The notes beneath the pieces are model-generated. The model had not been told where the DNA came from. It was given only the letters and a program-made list of their open reading frames with translations, and did no database searches. A program made the position numbers and the translations under genes. Below are positions 53,813 through 62,806 of a stretch of 64,000 nucleotides of DNA, piece after piece (the first letter of the stretch is position 1; each line of letters opens with the position of its first letter). The stretch comes from Niastella yeongjuensis (GTDB lineage: Bacteria > Bacteroidota > Bacteroidia > Chitinophagales > Chitinophagaceae), in assembly GCF_900110245.1 (NCBI RefSeq), contig NZ_FOCZ01000002.1:496001-560000 (forward strand). The letters run 5' to 3'.

Positions 53813-54114
53813 TATTTAACATAAACTAACCATTTTTTTACCGGAAGCAGCAATTTCCGGCAACTACACCTCTAAATCGGATATATTTAATTGTGGTTCT
53901 TCGAATTAATTCAAAACCATTTATTGATATACGTTATGTCAGCTATTTATCGGACACTTAATTATCAATACTTAAAACATATGAAAAATTTCATGATAAT
54001 TAGTTGATACTAACGGTTATCAAAAAGCTGAATTTTTATTTTGGTGAACCTGATTAATCGCTAATTTTAGTTCACAGCATTTTCACAACCAAACATTTTA
54101 CAAAAACATCACTT
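53813..54114. other. Gene-free leader region of the SusC gene
   Basis: About 300 nt of AT-rich sequence before the SusC start, with no ORF and no array. It should contain the promoter and a long 5' leader, but I could not assign a -33/-7 pair. No ECF sigma, anti-sigma or hybrid two-component gene lies next to the SusC gene. Confidence 0.5.
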
Positions 54115-57100
54115 ATGCCCTCAAAGCTAACTGTTAGGTTGTGGCTAGCCATACTATTGCTATTACCTGCCACAACGATTCTTGCTCAGCAAAAAAGTAT
54201 TACTGGAAAAGTAACGGATTCGAACAATCAACCCATCAACGGCGCCACTGTTACCGTTAAGGGTTCGAACGTTGCTACGCAAACCAATGGGGAAGGACAT
54301 TTCACTATTTCTGTTCCTGGTACTTCTTCTGTATTGGTTTTTTCTTCTGTTGGTTATGAATCACAGGAGATGCCCGTTGGTAGTAATATTACGCTGAATG
54401 TTTCTTTGAAAACAACTACTTCCAATTTGAATGAAGTGGTTATCACCGGTTATACTGCCCAACGGAAAAAAGACATTACCGGCTCCGTGGCCGTGGTGGA
54501 AGTAGATAACATGCGCCAGATACCCACCGGCACCCCTGAAAAAGCATTACAGGGTCAGGCTGCGGGTGTTACCGTAGTTACCTCCGGCGCTCCGGGCGGC
54601 AACAGTAACATCAGGGTGCGCGGTATTACTTCCGTAGGGTCAACCGATCCGCTGGTGATCATCGACGGTACACAGGGTAACCTGCACGACATTAACGTGA
54701 ACGACATCGAGTCAATCCAGGTATTGAAAGATGCCGGCGCCGCCGCCATATATGGGGTGCGTGGTTCAAATGGCGTAATTGTCGTTACCACCAAACGCGG
54801 CAGATCGGGCAAAGTAAAACTTGCCTACGACGCCTACGTGGGTACGCAACGCCCATTGAAAGACGGGTTCAACATTGCCAACACCCAGGAAACCGCCAAC
54901 GCCATTCAACAAGGCTATATTAATAGCGGGTTAACGCCAGGCCACAAACAGCTGGGCACCGGCACTACTCCGGTTATCCCCGATTATATTACCCCTACTG
55001 CAGCCATGGAAGGAGACCCCCGGGTGAATCCTTCCCAGTACAAACTGTACGATAATCAGATCACCAAAATCAATAAACAGGGTACCGACTGGTTTCATGA
55101 GATCTTTAAACCGGCAGTGATCACCAGCCATAACCTGGCTGTTTCACAGGGTACCGATAAGTCCACCTTCTTCCTGTCGCTGAATTATTTTAACCAGGAA
55201 GGTACACTGATAGAAACCTATTTAAAAAGGTATTCTGCCCGTATCAACACCACTTTCAACTTAAATAACAAGATCCGCGTTGGTGAGAACGCGTATGTGT
55301 TTTACCGGCAAAACCCCGGATTGCCCAACTCTAACCAGAATGAAGGCAATCCCATCTCGCACAGTTACCGCGAAAGCCCGCTGATCCCCGTATATGATAT
55401 CATGGGCAATTTTGCAGGTACAGGTTCACAGGGGCTGGGAAATGCGCAAAACCCGGTAGCTAACCTGAAACGCACTGCAGATAACAAAGACAACGACTGG
55501 CAGGTGCAGGGCAACGTGTTTGCAGAAGTAGACCTGCTGAAACACTTTACCGCCCGTACCAGCTTTGGTGGTTTCTTCGATAACCACTACTGGAATGTAT
55601 TCGGTTATACTTCGTATGAAAATGCCGAAAACAATAAAAACCCCAACAGCTTTACCGAGTTCACCATGTATAACAGCAGTTGGACCTGGACGAACACGTT
55701 AACTTATAACGAAACCTTTGGCAAACACACCGTTAAAGCCCTGATAGGAACAGAAGCCATTCAAAACTATCAACGCGGCCTTTTCGGACAACGTACCAAC
55801 TATCCGTTGACCAATGCCGGTAACCTTACAGTAAGTCCTAATCTGTGGACGCTGTTGTTCGGTCCGCCCAATGGTCAGGTAACGGGTAACCTGAGTATTA
55901 ATAATGGTGTTACCATCGATGGTAACAATCCGCCTACCCCGGTACAAAGTGCGTTGTACTCACAGTTTGGCCGGGTTGACTACAACTACGACGATAAATA
56001 CCTGTTGAGCGGTACGTTACGCCGTGATGGTTCATCCGTGTTTGATGAAAGCCAGCGCTGGGGGGTATTCCCATCAGTAACAGCCGGCTGGCGTATTTCG
56101 CGTGAAGCATTTTTTGGCAACATCAGCTGGTTAAACGAATTGAAGCTGCGTGGCGGCTGGGGTAAACTGGGGTCAATCAGTAACATCAGTCCTACCAATG
56201 CCTATACGCTGTTTACCCAGAGTGCTGCTATTTCCTATTACGATATCAACGGTAGTAACAATACTTCTAACCTGGGTATCTATAACAGTCAGTTTGGTAA
56301 CAAACAAACTACCTGGGAAGAAGACATCATTACCAACATAGGGTTTGATGCGAGCCTGCTGGAAAACAAATTAACCTTCTCTTTTGAGTGGTATAAAAAG
56401 GCCATCAGTGGTTTGCTGTTCAGACCGCTGGCGCCGGCAACCGGTGGTGGTGCAACTGCCGCATTTGTGAATGCAGGTAACATCCAGAATACCGGTGTGG
56501 ACATTGCAGCTACCTATCATGGTAAAGCAGGTGAGTTCAATTATGACGTTACCGGTACATTCACTTCCTATAAAAACCAGGTGAAGAGTTTGCCCGACGG
56601 TATTAAGTATTATGACCAGGTAAGTACCGGTTCCAGCCGATTTGGTGCATTCTCCCGTTTGCAGCCAGGTCAGGCATTGGGTGCTTTCTATGGATATAAA
56701 ATGGTGGGACTGTTTCAAAGCGATGACGATGTAAACAAATCGCCGAAACAGGAAGCAGCAGCACCCGGCCGCCTGAAATTCCAGGATACCAAAGCCGATA
56801 ACAACATAGATGCCGACGACCGCACTTTCTTTGGTAATCCCAATCCTAAATTCACAGCCGGCCTGAACCTGGAAGCAAGTTATAAGAACTTCGATTTCTC
56901 TGCTTTCTTTTACGCATCAGTAGGTAATGATGTGATCAATTACGTTCGTTACTGGACCGATTTCCCGCAAGTATTTGACGGTGCTTTGAGTAAGGATGCG
57001 GCCAACAATTCGTGGACGCCCACCAGAACAAATGCCAAAGTGCCCCGGTTAGAGCGCGGCGCCAACTTCAGTACTACTACCCAGTTCAGTTCTTATTACC

Positions 57101-57360
57101 TGGAAGATGGTTCCTTCCTGCGTTGCAAGTCGATGGTGCTCGGTTATAACATACCAACCGGCCGCATTAAAAAAGTAGGTATTGATCGTTTACGGATCTA
57201 CGTGCAGGCAGCCAACCTGTTCACTATGACCAAATATACTGGTCTGGACCCAGAGTTAACGACTTCGAACCTGCGTGATAATACAAACTTCGGTATCGAC
57301 TTCGGTAACTATCCTTCTAACCAGAAGAACTACAATGTGGGCGTAAACCTAACTTTTTAA
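54115..57360 (+). CDS. SusC/RagA-family TonB-dependent outer-membrane transporter
   Basis: A 1081-residue TonB-dependent importer. The signal peptide ends near ILAQQ. A carboxypeptidase-regulatory-like domain follows (KSITGKVTDSNNQPINGATVTVKGS), then a TonB-box-like VVITGY, a plug domain with IRVRGITSVGSTDPLVIIDG and IESIQVLKDAGAAAIYGVRGSNGVI, and a long barrel ending in Phe (GVNLTF). It is followed 18 nt later by its SusD partner. No carbohydrate-active enzyme is linked, so the glycan or peptide substrate is unknown. Confidence 0.97.
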   Translation: MPSKLTVRLWLAILLLLPATTILAQQKSITGKVTDSNNQPINGATVTVKGSNVATQTNGEGHFTISVPGTSSVLVFSSVGYESQEMPVGSNITLNVSLKTTTSNLNEVVITGYTAQRKKDITGSVAVVEVDNMRQIPTGTPEKALQGQAAGVTVVTSGAPGGNSNIRVRGITSVGSTDPLVIIDGTQGNLHDINVNDIESIQVLKDAGAAAIYGVRGSNGVIVVTTKRGRSGKVKLAYDAYVGTQRPLKDGFNIANTQETANAIQQGYINSGLTPGHKQLGTGTTPVIPDYITPTAAMEGDPRVNPSQYKLYDNQITKINKQGTDWFHEIFKPAVITSHNLAVSQGTDKSTFFLSLNYFNQEGTLIETYLKRYSARINTTFNLNNKIRVGENAYVFYRQNPGLPNSNQNEGNPISHSYRESPLIPVYDIMGNFAGTGSQGLGNAQNPVANLKRTADNKDNDWQVQGNVFAEVDLLKHFTARTSFGGFFDNHYWNVFGYTSYENAENNKNPNSFTEFTMYNSSWTWTNTLTYNETFGKHTVKALIGTEAIQNYQRGLFGQRTNYPLTNAGNLTVSPNLWTLLFGPPNGQVTGNLSINNGVTIDGNNPPTPVQSALYSQFGRVDYNYDDKYLLSGTLRRDGSSVFDESQRWGVFPSVTAGWRISREAFFGNISWLNELKLRGGWGKLGSISNISPTNAYTLFTQSAAISYYDINGSNNTSNLGIYNSQFGNKQTTWEEDIITNIGFDASLLENKLTFSFEWYKKAISGLLFRPLAPATGGGATAAFVNAGNIQNTGVDIAATYHGKAGEFNYDVTGTFTSYKNQVKSLPDGIKYYDQVSTGSSRFGAFSRLQPGQALGAFYGYKMVGLFQSDDDVNKSPKQEAAAPGRLKFQDTKADNNIDADDRTFFGNPNPKFTAGLNLEASYKNFDFSAFFYASVGNDVINYVRYWTDFPQVFDGALSKDAANNSWTPTRTNAKVPRLERGANFSTTTQFSSYYLEDGSFLRCKSMVLGYNIPTGRIKKVGIDRLRIYVQAANLFTMTKYTGLDPELTTSNLRDNTNFGIDFGNYPSNQKNYNVGVNLTF

Positions 57361-57378
57361 AACTGAAATCAACGCAAA

Positions 57379-59220
57379 ATGAAACGTAATCCATTTCTAT
57401 ACAGACATACAGCGGCGATTTCACTAATGACGCTGTTACTGATAATTGCCTCATGCAGTAAAAGTTTTCTCGAAAAAGAACCACTGGGCGCCTTTAAGCC
57501 CGAACAGTTAACCAACAGAGCCGGTGTATCTGGTTTGTTGTTGGGCGCTTACCATATGCTGAGCGGTATGGGAAATAACGGTACAAACTGGTCATCCGGA
57601 CCTTCCAACTGGGTATTTGGCAGTGTAGCGGGTGGCGATTCCTATAAAGGTTCAACCCCAAGCGATCAGGGGGACATTGTACAAATAGAAACATGGGCCT
57701 ACAATACCAACAACCCTTATTTTAATCAAAAATGGCAGGCCGTTTATGAAGGGGTGCAACGTTGTAATGATGTACTGCGTGCATTAGCCAGCGTAACCGA
57801 CATGACGGATGCGGAGAAAACGCTGACCGCAGCCGAGGCCTATTTTTTAAGAGGACATTTTCACTTTGAAGCAAAGAAAATGTGGAACAATGTACCATTT
57901 GTCGATGAAAGCATTACAACAGTAGCTAAAAATACCAATGTGCCTAATATAGATGCATCGGGTAATTACATAGACATCTGGCCAAAGATAGAGGCCGATT
58001 TTCAAAAAGCAATTGATGGTTTGCCCGTTAATCAATCTCAAAATGGAAAGGGCAGGGCAAACAGATCAGCTGCTATTGCTTACATGGGTAAAGTGTTACT
58101 GTTTCAACACAAGTATGCAGCAGCCAAAGCGCAGTTCGATAAGATCATCCCAACTGCCTATGGCGGTAGTGGCAATGGTGTAACCGCTTTGGGTAATTCC
58201 TACAAGCTGGTGAATTTTGAAGACAACTTCAATGCAGCCACAGACAACAGCGATGAATCCATTTTCGCCTATCAGGCAACGGTAAATGATGGTTCAGGTA
58301 CCAACGGTAATGTGGGTGAAGCCCTGAACCTGCCTAACAGCGCAGGCCCCGGTGGTTGCTGCGGTTTTAACAACCCCACTATATCACTGGCCAACTCATA
58401 CAAGACAGATGCCGATGGCTTACCGCTGTTCGATACCTACAATAGCAGCCCGAATGTAAGCGATCCGGCTGCGCCTTATACGGGTAACCTCGATCCCCGG
58501 ATCGACTGGACGATGGGCCGTCCCGGTGTTCCTTATTTCGACTGGGGCCCAACACCAAACAACACCTGGATCCGCGACCAGGCTACCAATGGTTATTTCA
58601 GTCCTAAGAAAAATGCGTATGCCAAGTCACAACAGAACCTGTTATCATCAACCGAAACCAGTTTCTGGGGGCCCACACAGATCACCGCCAATAACATAAA
58701 CCTTATTCGCTTTGCCGATGTATTGTTATGGGCTGCTGAATGTGAGATAGAGGTGGGTAGTGAGGTAAAAGCATTGGAATACGTAAACTATGTACGTGCA
58801 CGGGCTGCAATCGCCTCTGGCTGGGTATATAGTGGCAGCGATTACGATGCTGGAGCCGGTAAATACAAAACCCAAACAACGCCAGCCGATAAGTATGTGG
58901 TAAACCCATATCCTGCAGGCGCATTTGCTGATAGAACATTCGGCAAAAAGGCGATCCGGTTCGAAAGAAAACTGGAGCTGGCCATGGAAGGCGTGCGCTT
59001 CTTTGACCTGGCCCGTTGGGACAATGGCACCGGAACGGTAATGGCTGCTGAATTAAATGATTTTGCAACCGCAGAAAAGCAACGGCCTACCATTTTTGCC
59101 ATCAACCAGTCTTCTAAATTTACGGCCAAAAAGAATGAATATTTCCCGATCCCTCAACAACAAATTGATATAGAAAACGCATTCGGAACAATAAACCTCA
59201 AACAGAACGGAGGATACTGA
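57379..59220 (+). CDS. SusD/RagB-family nutrient-binding lipoprotein
   Basis: A 613-residue surface lipoprotein that closes over the SusC channel. The lipoprotein signal LLLIIASCSK gives Cys27 as the lipid site. TPR-like helices include LTAAEAYFLRGHFHFEAKKMWNNVPFVDE, and the C-terminus has RFERKLELAMEGVRFFDLARW, the family signature, ending YFPIPQQQIDIE. It forms a pair with the upstream SusC-type gene. Confidence 0.96.
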   Translation: MKRNPFLYRHTAAISLMTLLLIIASCSKSFLEKEPLGAFKPEQLTNRAGVSGLLLGAYHMLSGMGNNGTNWSSGPSNWVFGSVAGGDSYKGSTPSDQGDIVQIETWAYNTNNPYFNQKWQAVYEGVQRCNDVLRALASVTDMTDAEKTLTAAEAYFLRGHFHFEAKKMWNNVPFVDESITTVAKNTNVPNIDASGNYIDIWPKIEADFQKAIDGLPVNQSQNGKGRANRSAAIAYMGKVLLFQHKYAAAKAQFDKIIPTAYGGSGNGVTALGNSYKLVNFEDNFNAATDNSDESIFAYQATVNDGSGTNGNVGEALNLPNSAGPGGCCGFNNPTISLANSYKTDADGLPLFDTYNSSPNVSDPAAPYTGNLDPRIDWTMGRPGVPYFDWGPTPNNTWIRDQATNGYFSPKKNAYAKSQQNLLSSTETSFWGPTQITANNINLIRFADVLLWAAECEIEVGSEVKALEYVNYVRARAAIASGWVYSGSDYDAGAGKYKTQTTPADKYVVNPYPAGAFADRTFGKKAIRFERKLELAMEGVRFFDLARWDNGTGTVMAAELNDFATAEKQRPTIFAINQSSKFTAKKNEYFPIPQQQIDIENAFGTINLKQNGGY

Positions 59221-59259
59221 TCCGGATTATCATAGAATGTGAAAATGCTGTACAAAAGT

Positions 59260-59299
59260 AGTCGTGCCACGTCCTTTAAACAGGGTCCGTGGCACGACT
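59260..59299. terminator. Hairpin after susD, GTGGCACGAC copy 2
   Basis: A 12-bp perfect stem AGTCGTGCCACG / CGTGGCACGACT with a 16-nt loop that itself contains TTTAAA. The right arm plus neighbours (CCGTGGCACGACTC) is identical to 20910-20923. There is no good T-run, so it may be an mRNA-end or dispersed element rather than a classical terminator. Confidence 0.5.
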
Positions 59300-59324
59300 C
59301 GTTTAAAGTCTTACTTTTGCGGCG

Positions 59325-60497
59325 ATGAATCAGGTAATATTAAAAAAGAAGATCAGTATGCGGGTAGCCAACGGGCATCCCTGGATCTTCGCCAATGAAG
59401 TAAATGAGGCTCCGGAAGGGGTGAACCCCGGCGATATTGTTGACGTATACACGCACGATAAAAAGTTTATCGGCAAAGGATACATTAACCCCCGCTCGCA
59501 GATCCTGGTACGCCTGCTTACCCGTAAAAAGGACGATGTAATAAATGAAGAATTCTTCTATAACCGCCTGCTGGAAGCCTGGCAATATCGCCAGCAACTG
59601 GGGTACACGGAAAATTGCCGGCTTATTTTCGGGGAGGCCGATTACCTGCCCCAATTGATCATTGACAAATTCAATGATTATTTTGTTATTCAAACCCTGG
59701 CGCTGGGCATCGATGTTTGGAAACCCGCCATTGTAGCGGCCCTGGAGAAGATCTTCAAGCCTAAAGGTATATACGAGCGGAATGACGTACCCGTGCGGGA
59801 ACTGGAAGGCCTGCCGCAGCACAAGGGATTCTTATCAGCACCCTTTGATACAAAGATCACCATTCAGGAAAACGGATTGAAGTTCTTTGTGGATATCGAG
59901 AATGGTCAAAAAACAGGGTATTTCCTCGATCAGCAGGATAACCGCCGTGCCATTCAGCACATTGTAAAAGGAGCCGATGTATTGGGCGCTTTTACCTATA
60001 CCGGAACTTTTGAAATACATGCAGCTCATTACGGCGCCAAGTCTGTACTGGGGCTTGATATTTCTCAAAACGCAGTAGACCAGGCCAACCGCAATGCCGC
60101 CCTGAACGGGGTTGACAAAACCTGCCGGTTTGAATGCATGAACGCGTTCGACGTACTGAAAGCCTGGGCCAAAGAAGGAAAGCAGTATGATGTGGTAATG
60201 CTTGACCCGCCCTCGTTCACCAAAACAAGGGATAACATTCAAAAAGCCATTACTGGTTATAAAGAGATCAACCTGCGGGGCATGAAGCTGATTAAACCCG
60301 GTGGTTTTCTGGTTACTTCCAGTTGTACCAACCTGGTTCAGCCCGATCTGTTCCTCGAAATCATTCAGCTGGCGGCCAAGGACGCGCGCAGAAAGATCAG
60401 GCAGGTAAGCTTTTTAACACAGTCGGCCGACCACCCCATTGTTTGGGAATGGGAGAATACCCACTATTTGAAATTCCTTATTGTTCAGGTATTATAA
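59325..60497 (+). CDS. rlmI: Class I rRNA (cytosine-5)-methyltransferase, RlmI-like
   Basis: A 390-residue enzyme. An N-terminal PUA domain (KKISMRVANGHPWIFANEVN to about 75) precedes an RlmI-type linker domain and a SAM-binding domain with KTGYFLDQQDNRRAIQ, VLGAFTYTGTFEIHAAHYGAKSVLGLD and the catalytic-region DPPSFTK, followed by TSSCTNLVQPDLFLEII with a conserved Cys. Relatives methylate a 23S rRNA cytosine. The symbol is by family resemblance; the exact target may differ. Confidence 0.88.
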   Translation: MNQVILKKKISMRVANGHPWIFANEVNEAPEGVNPGDIVDVYTHDKKFIGKGYINPRSQILVRLLTRKKDDVINEEFFYNRLLEAWQYRQQLGYTENCRLIFGEADYLPQLIIDKFNDYFVIQTLALGIDVWKPAIVAALEKIFKPKGIYERNDVPVRELEGLPQHKGFLSAPFDTKITIQENGLKFFVDIENGQKTGYFLDQQDNRRAIQHIVKGADVLGAFTYTGTFEIHAAHYGAKSVLGLDISQNAVDQANRNAALNGVDKTCRFECMNAFDVLKAWAKEGKQYDVVMLDPPSFTKTRDNIQKAITGYKEINLRGMKLIKPGGFLVTSSCTNLVQPDLFLEIIQLAAKDARRKIRQVSFLTQSADHPIVWEWENTHYLKFLIVQVL

Positions 60498-60657
60498 AGG
60501 CAATAGGATATGGGTAATGGGCAATGAAAAAAGGTTTCGGAAAATTTTAGTTTCCGAAACCTCAACGTCCTAAAACAAGAAATTCAGGCGAAGTGCCTGA
60601 ATTCAAAATATTTTCGAGTCTTCCTATTCACTATTGCCTACTGCCCATTGCCTATTT
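60498..60657. repeat. Inverted heptad element (GGCAATA arms) with two internal hairpins
   Basis: The left arm AGGCAATAGGATATGGGTAA... (60498-60526) and right arm ATTGCCTACTGCCCATTGCC... (60629-60657) are inverted heptad arrays. Between them are a 12-bp stem AGGTTTCGGAAA / TTTCCGAAACCT (60532-60562) and a 9-bp stem AATTCAGGC / GCCTGAATT (60581-60603). The right arm reaches into the last codons of the next gene. Confidence 0.78.
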
Positions 60658-60987
60658 GGAAACCTGGAACTTACCGGAATCAATTACTTTACCGTTCTTA
60701 TCTTTTAACTGGAAGATATATATACCGCGGTAAAAATCGTTCAGATTAACAGTGGTTTTGGGAGATACATTATTTATTTCCTGCACTTTCTTTCCGATGA
60801 AGTTAAAGATCTGCAGATTGTAAGATTTATCGTAACCGCGTTGAAAATCAAATGTGATAATGGAGGTAGCCGGGTTTGGGTAGAACTTTACAATGGCAGG
60901 CGCAGTGTCCCTTCCGGGATTTCTGTCCTGGCTTTTGGCTTGTAAAGTCAATAAAAGGATAGTAGACAATGCGTAAAAAATCTTCAT
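60652..60987 (-). CDS. Minimal T9SS sorting-domain protein
   Basis: A 111-residue protein from the start chosen at MKIFYALSTI (60987); 10 upstream residues in the frame are unlikely to belong to it. It consists of a signal peptide (ending AKSQ), a 15-residue linker and a type A T9SS sorting domain (FYPNPATSIITFDFQ through IYIFQLKDKNGKVIDSGKFQVSK). No other domain is present, so the mature protein may be only the sorting tail. Confidence 0.75.
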   Translation of the reverse strand: MKIFYALSTILLLTLQAKSQDRNPGRDTAPAIVKFYPNPATSIITFDFQRGYDKSYNLQIFNFIGKKVQEINNVSPKTTVNLNDFYRGIYIFQLKDKNGKVIDSGKFQVSK

Positions 60988-61135
60988 GCAAGATGATATT
61001 TTACAATTATTGTTCAAGATACTTCCGTTTGCCCAAAATTACAAATCCTTTAGGAATTAACCGGGCTTGGGTAAGGGAATCTGCTTACATATTTGGATAC
61101 AGATTGAATTTTAACCTTATCTTAATTGATAATAA

Positions 61136-61603
61136 TCAATTAATTGCGTTCAGGCTTGCCTGAATAGCGTCGAAATCGGGCAGGTCGCCGGCTTTCTCTA
61201 ACACCTGGGCATATTGTACGGTCCCTTGCCGGTCAATCACAAACGAAGCCCTTTTTGAAACTCCTTTCATATTATAGTTCCATTCTTCATAAATGGCGTT
61301 GTACAGCCTGGATACTTCTTTATTGAAATCACTGAGCAAAGTGAATTGAAACCCCTGTTCTTCTTTAAACCTGGCCAGCGTGTACAAAGAGTCTACACTG
61401 ATGCCTAATACTTCTGCATCGATATTATTAAATAAACTCATGTTATCGCGTACATAACATAGCTCTTTGGTACAGGTGCTTGAAAAAGCAAACGGGTAAA
61501 AAAGCAGGACCACTTTTTTGCCTCTTAAATTGTTCAGACCTATTTGGTTCTTGGCAGAATCGAATAAGATAAAATCGGGTGCGGGTTGTCCAACGGAAGC
61601 CAT
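61136..61603 (-). CDS. Peroxiredoxin (AhpC/TSA family)
   Basis: A thiol peroxidase of 155 residues from MASVGQPAPDF (61603), the family's usual start; 11 upstream codons come from an A-rich heptad array. The peroxidatic Cys is in FAFSSTCTKELC, with a possible resolving Cys five positions later, an arrangement seen in AhpE/BCP-like groups. VLGISVDSLYTLARFKEE follows. It reduces peroxides with thiol donors. Monocistronic or linked to the gene at 61722. Confidence 0.9.
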   Translation of the reverse strand: MASVGQPAPDFILFDSAKNQIGLNNLRGKKVVLLFYPFAFSSTCTKELCYVRDNMSLFNNIDAEVLGISVDSLYTLARFKEEQGFQFTLLSDFNKEVSRLYNAIYEEWNYNMKGVSKRASFVIDRQGTVQYAQVLEKAGDLPDFDAIQASLNAIN

Positions 61604-61606
61604 AAT

Positions 61607-61641
61607 ATGAAAATTTGAAAATGGAAAAATGAGCAAATGCT
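61607..61641. repeat. Heptad array, ATGAAAA / TTTGAAA units
   Basis: Five 7-bp units (ATGAAAA, TTTGAAA, ATGGAAA, AATGAGC, AAATGCT) lie directly upstream of the peroxiredoxin start. Similar to the array upstream of dnaX. Confidence 0.5.
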
Positions 61642-61721
61642 GCCCGCCGTAATGTACCGGAAGGCGGGTAAACCGTCGGCAAATTAATTAATAATTCATT
61701 ATCGCCTGCTACCGCAGGCAC

Positions 61722-62294
61722 TTAGTTAGTCGCAAGCGAAAGTATATTTTTTTGCAGTTCAATATACCGTTTGTAAAACCTTCGAAGTGGTTCGTATTGC
61801 GGATCGCGGAAAGACAGATCGGTTAGGCCATTGCCTACGGTAACATATTGGATCAGCATGTCGTGGTCGAAGAAGAACACCTCGCCATGTTTTATTTCAT
61901 CTTCATAATAGGAGAGAAAATCTGTTTCATACAATTCCATACAGATCAACCGGCCCCGGTTCATATAGTAGGTTTCGGTATACTCCAGGGAATCAATTCG
62001 GTAGCGGACCTCAAAAACAATGATATTGTTATTGTGAACGGTGTAGTACCAGGTTTCTTTAAGCGGTTCATCTTTCCGTAGAATTTTATTGAGGTAGAAA
62101 GTGCGTTGCGATTTCAGGGAAAGGCTGTCTGTTTCATGGATCACCTGATCGATATTCGTTCGCCAGTCATACCTGTTTTGGGTAAACGAAGATGAGGAAA
62201 TAGCCAGCGCAACAATGGTCATAAGCATTGTTACAGGCAGTCCGATTGGTTGGTGCGGACGGCGGAAGGTTGCTATCGCTGCCGAGACTCTCAT
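61722..62294 (-). CDS. Exported protein of unknown function
   Basis: A 190-residue protein with a hydrophobic export segment (MLMTIVALAISSSSFTQ) after a basic N-region; an internal Met at residue 23 may be the true start. The mature part is rich in Tyr, Asp and Glu and alternates strands (ETWYYTVHNNNIIVFEVRYRIDSLEYTETYYMNRG), followed by a helical end. I do not recognise a family. Confidence 0.68.
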   Translation of the reverse strand: MRVSAAIATFRRPHQPIGLPVTMLMTIVALAISSSSFTQNRYDWRTNIDQVIHETDSLSLKSQRTFYLNKILRKDEPLKETWYYTVHNNNIIVFEVRYRIDSLEYTETYYMNRGRLICMELYETDFLSYYEDEIKHGEVFFFDHDMLIQYVTVGNGLTDLSFRDPQYEPLRRFYKRYIELQKNILSLATN

Positions 62295-62806
62295 GTTTAT
62301 TAAATTTAAGATTTTATCAGCGAATTATAAATTCCGGATAACAAAAAAAACTGCATGTGGATTAGTTTTCCAGGGAGGAAGGAAAAGCGGTAGCGGAGCT
62401 GGCACTAACAGGAGGTAAGGAGCAGTCAGTAATCAAAGCAGCGATGTATAACTTTATAACAATAAGCGTACCCGACTCACGGGTTTGTAACCTTTTACCG
62501 TTACAGATCTTTATTAATTTCAACAAACGTTTGCCTCTTTGTTTTGTTCAACAGCGTATTGTTTTTATTCAAAATGTTCTAAATCATTGTTGCTTAATTC
62601 GTATTCTAAATCACCACAGCATGGTTCTGAAAAAGCCAACTGCTTCAGCCTGTATGCCCGTCTTTACATTATTCGTAAAAGCGCAATCAGACGTTGCCTT
62701 AATGCTATCGAAATATTGACCAGCAAACAGCCTGCTGTTGTTAAAATAGTACCAGGCCAACTGGTTATTCATAACTGTGCGGTGGTTTTTACCGTAGCCC
62801 AATAAA
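62295..62806. other. 512-nt region without a convincing gene
   Basis: Several short frames exist (for example 62444-62719 + and 62611-62802 -), but none has a start context, hydrophobic signal or recognisable motif. They are Ser/Cys/Asn-rich as expected of chance frames in AT-rich DNA. A decayed gene cannot be excluded. Confidence 0.5.

Noticed and set aside
62444..62719. 91-codon plus-strand ORF
   Set aside because: No motif, no signal peptide, Cys/Asn/Ile-rich as in chance frames; overlaps other weak frames in both directions.
62611..62802. 63-codon minus-strand ORF before the PorP/SprF gene end
   Set aside because: Slightly protein-like composition, but no homology I can recall and no start context; left as possible decayed DNA.
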